Source of the DNA: Oceanospirillaceae bacterium UBA2001
GTDB lineage: Bacteria > Pseudomonadota > Gammaproteobacteria > Pseudomonadales > Balneatricaceae
Direction: 5' to 3'
Length of the DNA stretch: 27,309 nt
Assembly: GCA_002335115.1 (NCBI GenBank)
Contig: DDCR01000116.1
Coordinates: 1 to 27,309 of the forward strand
Shown here: positions 24,728-27,309 of the stretch, piece after piece
How the letters are laid out: every line of letters starts with the position of its first letter
Numbering within the stretch: position 1 is the stretch's first letter
The notes under the pieces: generated by a model
Told to the model about the DNA's origin: nothing
Seen by the model: the letters and a program-made list of their open reading frames with translations, nothing else
Databases searched by the model: none
Translations under genes and position numbers: made by a program

Positions 24728-26812
24728 CTAGTGCGCCATATCAATCCAATCAGCAATCACCGCTGCACCCGCGAGGATGTAGGGATCTTTTTGGGCGTTA
24801 TCGTAATCAAAGTCATGGTCTTTGACGTCGGTGACTGGAGCTAAATCATGGCTCGAGCGTAAGGTGTTAATGGTATTCAAATACCAATCTTTTTGTTCTT
24901 GCCAAGATTGCTGACGGTGGCCCAAATGAAGACTAATCTGTTTTGGCCTATTACGCTCACGTTCCGCCAAAGAAAGCGTATATTGCCAGTCTGCACTGCT
25001 TTGGTTACGCTTTTCTTGGCGCTTTTGTAGTTGTGGAATAATGTGTTCAAAAGAAAAGTAGGTTTTGTGATCCACAGCTTTCACACGGTCCCATTTAAGG
25101 GCATGGTCTTGGGTGCTCTCACCAACTTTTTTTGGGTCAGTTAAACTGGGCAAATTAACATCAGGAATAACGCCTTTGTGTTGAGTACTAGCACCAGATA
25201 CTCTGTAGAACTTCGCTTGGGTAAATTTGATTTGGCCACTACTGAGATCGCCAAACGTTTGCACTGTTCCCTTACCGTAGGTCTGACTACCAACAATTAA
25301 TGCCCGTTTGTAGTCCTGCATGGCTGCGGCAAAAATTTCTGAGGCTGAGGCACTATAGCGATTAACAAGCACAACTAAGGGGCCGTTATAAGCCAATAAC
25401 GGGTTACGATCCATTTGCTTTTGGATCATACCGTCAGCATAACGCACTTGAACGGTCGTGCCTGTTTCGATAAATAGCCCTGTCAGTTGATTAGCCTCTC
25501 GCAAGGAGCCACCACCATTGTTCCGAAGGTCAATGACGATACCACTGATGGATTCACTTTTCAGTTCTTGTATGAGGTTGTATACATCACGGGTGGTACT
25601 TCGGTAGTTTGGATCCCCAGATTGGGCCGCTGCAAAGTCCATATAAAAAGTGGGCAGGGTGATGACTCCAATATTGACTAGGCCTTCGGGGGTTAGTACC
25701 TCCACCACCGTCTTTTTCGCTGCCTGATCATCTAAATTTACTTTGTTCCGTTTAATTTGAATGGTCTTTTTAGTTTGCTGCAGGTCACCACCGGGAATAA
25801 TTTGTAAATTGACTAGTGTGCCCTTTGGCCCTCTAATCTGATCGACGACATCATCTAAGCGCCATCCCAAAATCTCCTGTATTGGATCACCATCTTGGGC
25901 TACACCGACAATATAATCAGACGCTTTCAAATCTCCAGCTTTATCAGCAGGTCCACCAACAACTAAGCTTACGACCTTGGTGTAATCGTTGTCACGTTGC
26001 AATACAGCACCGATACCTTCTAATGACAAGCTCATGTCAATATTAAAGTCTTCCACATTCCGAGGCGAAAGATAGGTCGTATGAGGTCCAGTCACAGTGG
26101 TAATACTATTGCTTACGGCAAGATAAGCGTCTCGCAACTCGACTTGTAAAACCCGTTTGCGGATATTTGTATATCGCTTTTGTAAGCGGTCCTTAATTTG
26201 TTTGACGGATTCGTTGCTCAGCTGGCCGTTAATAAATTCATTCTTTAGCTGCTTGCGCCAAGTGTCTTTGAGAGCTTCTAAGTTGGTGACTCGAGGATTC
26301 TCATAGGGTGAAGTGCTGATGTCTTCCAATCTCTCAAAGTCAAACATTGGCTCCCCCTGAGAAAACACACCTAAATTGTAATCGATAAAGGCTAGCCGCC
26401 TTTGCTGCAACAAATTATAAAGCGCCGCCATGGGTGATAAATCCCCTTGGGCCAGTAAGTCATCAAGCTCGCTACTCAGGTAATTAAACGGTTCAAGGTC
26501 TGCTTGGCTCAGGTAAATGTGCTGGGGATCGAGTAACTTTAAATAACGATTAAACACATCATTGGCAAACTCATCGTTTAAGTCTCGATGCTGGTAGTGC
26601 TGGCGATCTAGGAGTTGAATGATTTCTTGAGTCAATTGACCCTGCTGTTTAGTGAACTCAATCTGCACAGGCACATCTGCTGCAGTGGCTTGCTTTGATG
26701 CGAGCATCAAGACCACAGCGCTAGTGGCAATTAAAAGACCAATCCATGATTGTATCCATCGGGCAAACATAAAAAGAGAAGGCAATAAGGTGGAGACTGT
26801 ATTAGGCATCAT
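24728..26812 (-). CDS. prc: Tail-specific periplasmic protease (Prc/Tsp)
   Basis: S41-family serine protease of the periplasm that degrades proteins with exposed nonpolar C-termini and trims lipoprotein and peptidoglycan enzymes. Order: signal segment (MFARWIQSWIGLLIATSAVVLMLASKQATAA), helical N-terminal region, PDZ domain (SLEGIGAVLQRDNDYTKVVSLVVGGPADKAGDL), protease core (VIDLRNNGGGSL; RYSASASEIFAAAMQDY; QTYGKGTVQ) and a C-terminal domain. The catalytic Ser/Lys pair is Ser489 and Lys514 from this start, 25 apart as in E. coli. The start is uncertain: frame opens at 26842, GAAG precedes ATG 26812 by six bases, and ATG 26770 would give the tidiest signal peptide. Confidence 0.94.
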   Translation of the reverse strand: MMPNTVSTLLPSLFMFARWIQSWIGLLIATSAVVLMLASKQATAADVPVQIEFTKQQGQLTQEIIQLLDRQHYQHRDLNDEFANDVFNRYLKLLDPQHIYLSQADLEPFNYLSSELDDLLAQGDLSPMAALYNLLQQRRLAFIDYNLGVFSQGEPMFDFERLEDISTSPYENPRVTNLEALKDTWRKQLKNEFINGQLSNESVKQIKDRLQKRYTNIRKRVLQVELRDAYLAVSNSITTVTGPHTTYLSPRNVEDFNIDMSLSLEGIGAVLQRDNDYTKVVSLVVGGPADKAGDLKASDYIVGVAQDGDPIQEILGWRLDDVVDQIRGPKGTLVNLQIIPGGDLQQTKKTIQIKRNKVNLDDQAAKKTVVEVLTPEGLVNIGVITLPTFYMDFAAAQSGDPNYRSTTRDVYNLIQELKSESISGIVIDLRNNGGGSLREANQLTGLFIETGTTVQVRYADGMIQKQMDRNPLLAYNGPLVVLVNRYSASASEIFAAAMQDYKRALIVGSQTYGKGTVQTFGDLSSGQIKFTQAKFYRVSGASTQHKGVIPDVNLPSLTDPKKVGESTQDHALKWDRVKAVDHKTYFSFEHIIPQLQKRQEKRNQSSADWQYTLSLAERERNRPKQISLHLGHRQQSWQEQKDWYLNTINTLRSSHDLAPVTDVKDHDFDYDNAQKDPYILAGAAVIADWIDMAH

Positions 26813-26841
26813 AGCAAGCTTCAGAAGTAGTAGTGCGGCCA

Positions 26842-26866
26842 TTAAATTAATCGACCGTTAAATTAA
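26842..26866. repeat. Paired AT-rich direct repeats upstream of prc
   Basis: TTAAATTAA occurs at 26842-26850 and 26858-26866, 16 bases apart, in the 5' region of prc. The sequence is AT-rich, so chance is a fair explanation. Apart from these and a loosely spaced CTGGGC/GCCCAG pair (26951-26956 and 26995-27000), I see nothing clear in the gap between prc and apeB. Confidence 0.3.
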
Positions 26867-27044
26867 ACTTGGAGGGACTTTAGTTAGCGCTTTGTTTCGA
26901 TCATCATATTAGCTTAATTTGAATAAGTTTTTCAAACGCCTGAGGCTAAACTGGGCTATTTAAACCCATGCTTTACAGAATCGTTACGTTTGGTGCCCAG
27001 AATGTGGCAGAATTAGTCCTTTACAGACTTGGAATAAAAAAATT

Positions 27045-27309
27045 ATGCCTCAAAAAGATTACTTAAATGGATTGATGAGTTTTATTAGCGACTCTCCAAC
27101 TCCCTTTCATGCTGTCGCTGCAATGGTGCAACAATTAACCGCGGTGGGCTATCGTAAACTTGAGGTGGCTGATAAATGGCATGTGCAGGCGGGTGGGCGT
27201 TATTTCATCACTCGTAACGACTCCACCATCGTGGCGTTTCAATTGCCCAAAAAAAATGCTTTACAAAGAATGCATATGGTTGGAGCTCATACGGACAGTC
27301 CGTGTTTAA
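27045..27309 (+). CDS. apeB: M18-family aminopeptidase, N-terminal part (3' truncated by window)
   Basis: The first 88 codons of a probable aspartyl/neutral M18 zinc aminopeptidase. The N-terminus MPQKDYLNGLMSFISDSPTPFHAVAAM, followed by GGRYFITRNDSTIVAF and MHMVGAHTDSPCL, matches the M18 family; the His of GAHTDSP is a metal ligand. The reading frame is open to the last base; the terminal TAA-looking bases are out of frame. A weak GGAA precedes the ATG. It is transcribed divergently from prc with about 230 bases between them. Catalytic residues further on are outside the window. Confidence 0.93.
   Translation, partial: MPQKDYLNGLMSFISDSPTPFHAVAAMVQQLTAVGYRKLEVADKWHVQAGGRYFITRNDSTIVAFQLPKKNALQRMHMVGAHTDSPCL

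Noticed and set aside
26951..27000. CTGGGC / GCCCAG inverted repeat upstream of apeB
   Set aside because: Six-base arms separated by 38 bases are expected by chance in a gap of this size.

Overview
The window reads as a typical gammaproteobacterial chromosome segment of moderate GC content, almost fully coding. The block gyrA-serC-pheA-tyrA/aroA-cmk-rpsA-ihfB-lapA-lapB-pyrF, and in particular the fused prephenate dehydrogenase/EPSP synthase, has the order familiar from Pseudomonas and Oceanospirillales relatives. Genes such as srkA, ybiT, ppnP and a DUF5062-like protein also fit a (probably marine) gammaproteobacterium. I cannot name a species. No tRNA, rRNA, CRISPR array, insertion sequence, prophage or integron was seen.

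Region 1 (1-9786, all + strand) is a housekeeping superoperon. It holds the 3' end of gyrA, serine/PLP biosynthesis (serC), the shikimate-to-Phe/Tyr branch (pheA, tyrA-aroA fusion), CMP kinase, ribosomal protein S1 with its own probable promoter and structured leader, IHF-beta, the LapA/LapB pair that controls LPS assembly, and orotidine decarboxylase. Many junctions are stop-start overlaps. The hisC-type aminotransferase often found between pheA and tyrA is absent.

Region 2 (9787-15513, + strand) is DNA-uptake and pilus flavoured: a secreted ComEA-like helix-hairpin-helix protein, a dNTP triphosphohydrolase, a PilB/GspE-type ATPase lacking the usual N-terminal domain, PilC, coaE, yacG, and a separately transcribed type IV pilin with Ala instead of Gly before the cleavage site. 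No prepilin peptidase gene lies in this cluster.

Region 3 (15524-23403, all - strand) contains several short operons. trxC, DUF5062-like, ECHDC3-like crotonase, HD phosphohydrolase and the ABC-F gene ybiT run together. ppnP and an acetylpolyamine-amidohydrolase-type deacetylase sit upstream. An MBL-fold hydrolase, a small S4 RNA-binding protein and a BenE-type transporter form another tight operon.

Region 4 (23404-27309) begins with a 331-base regulatory gap carrying a palindrome, phased direct repeats and a long dyad, then srkA (+), convergent prc (-), and the 5' end of an M18 aminopeptidase (apeB, +) that runs off the window.

Most of the window is ordinary core genome. The parts worth a second look are the remodelled pilus/competence cluster, the Ala-1 pilin, and the structured DNA in front of srkA and between comEA and dgt. 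I did not find convincing evidence of a wholly undescribed system.
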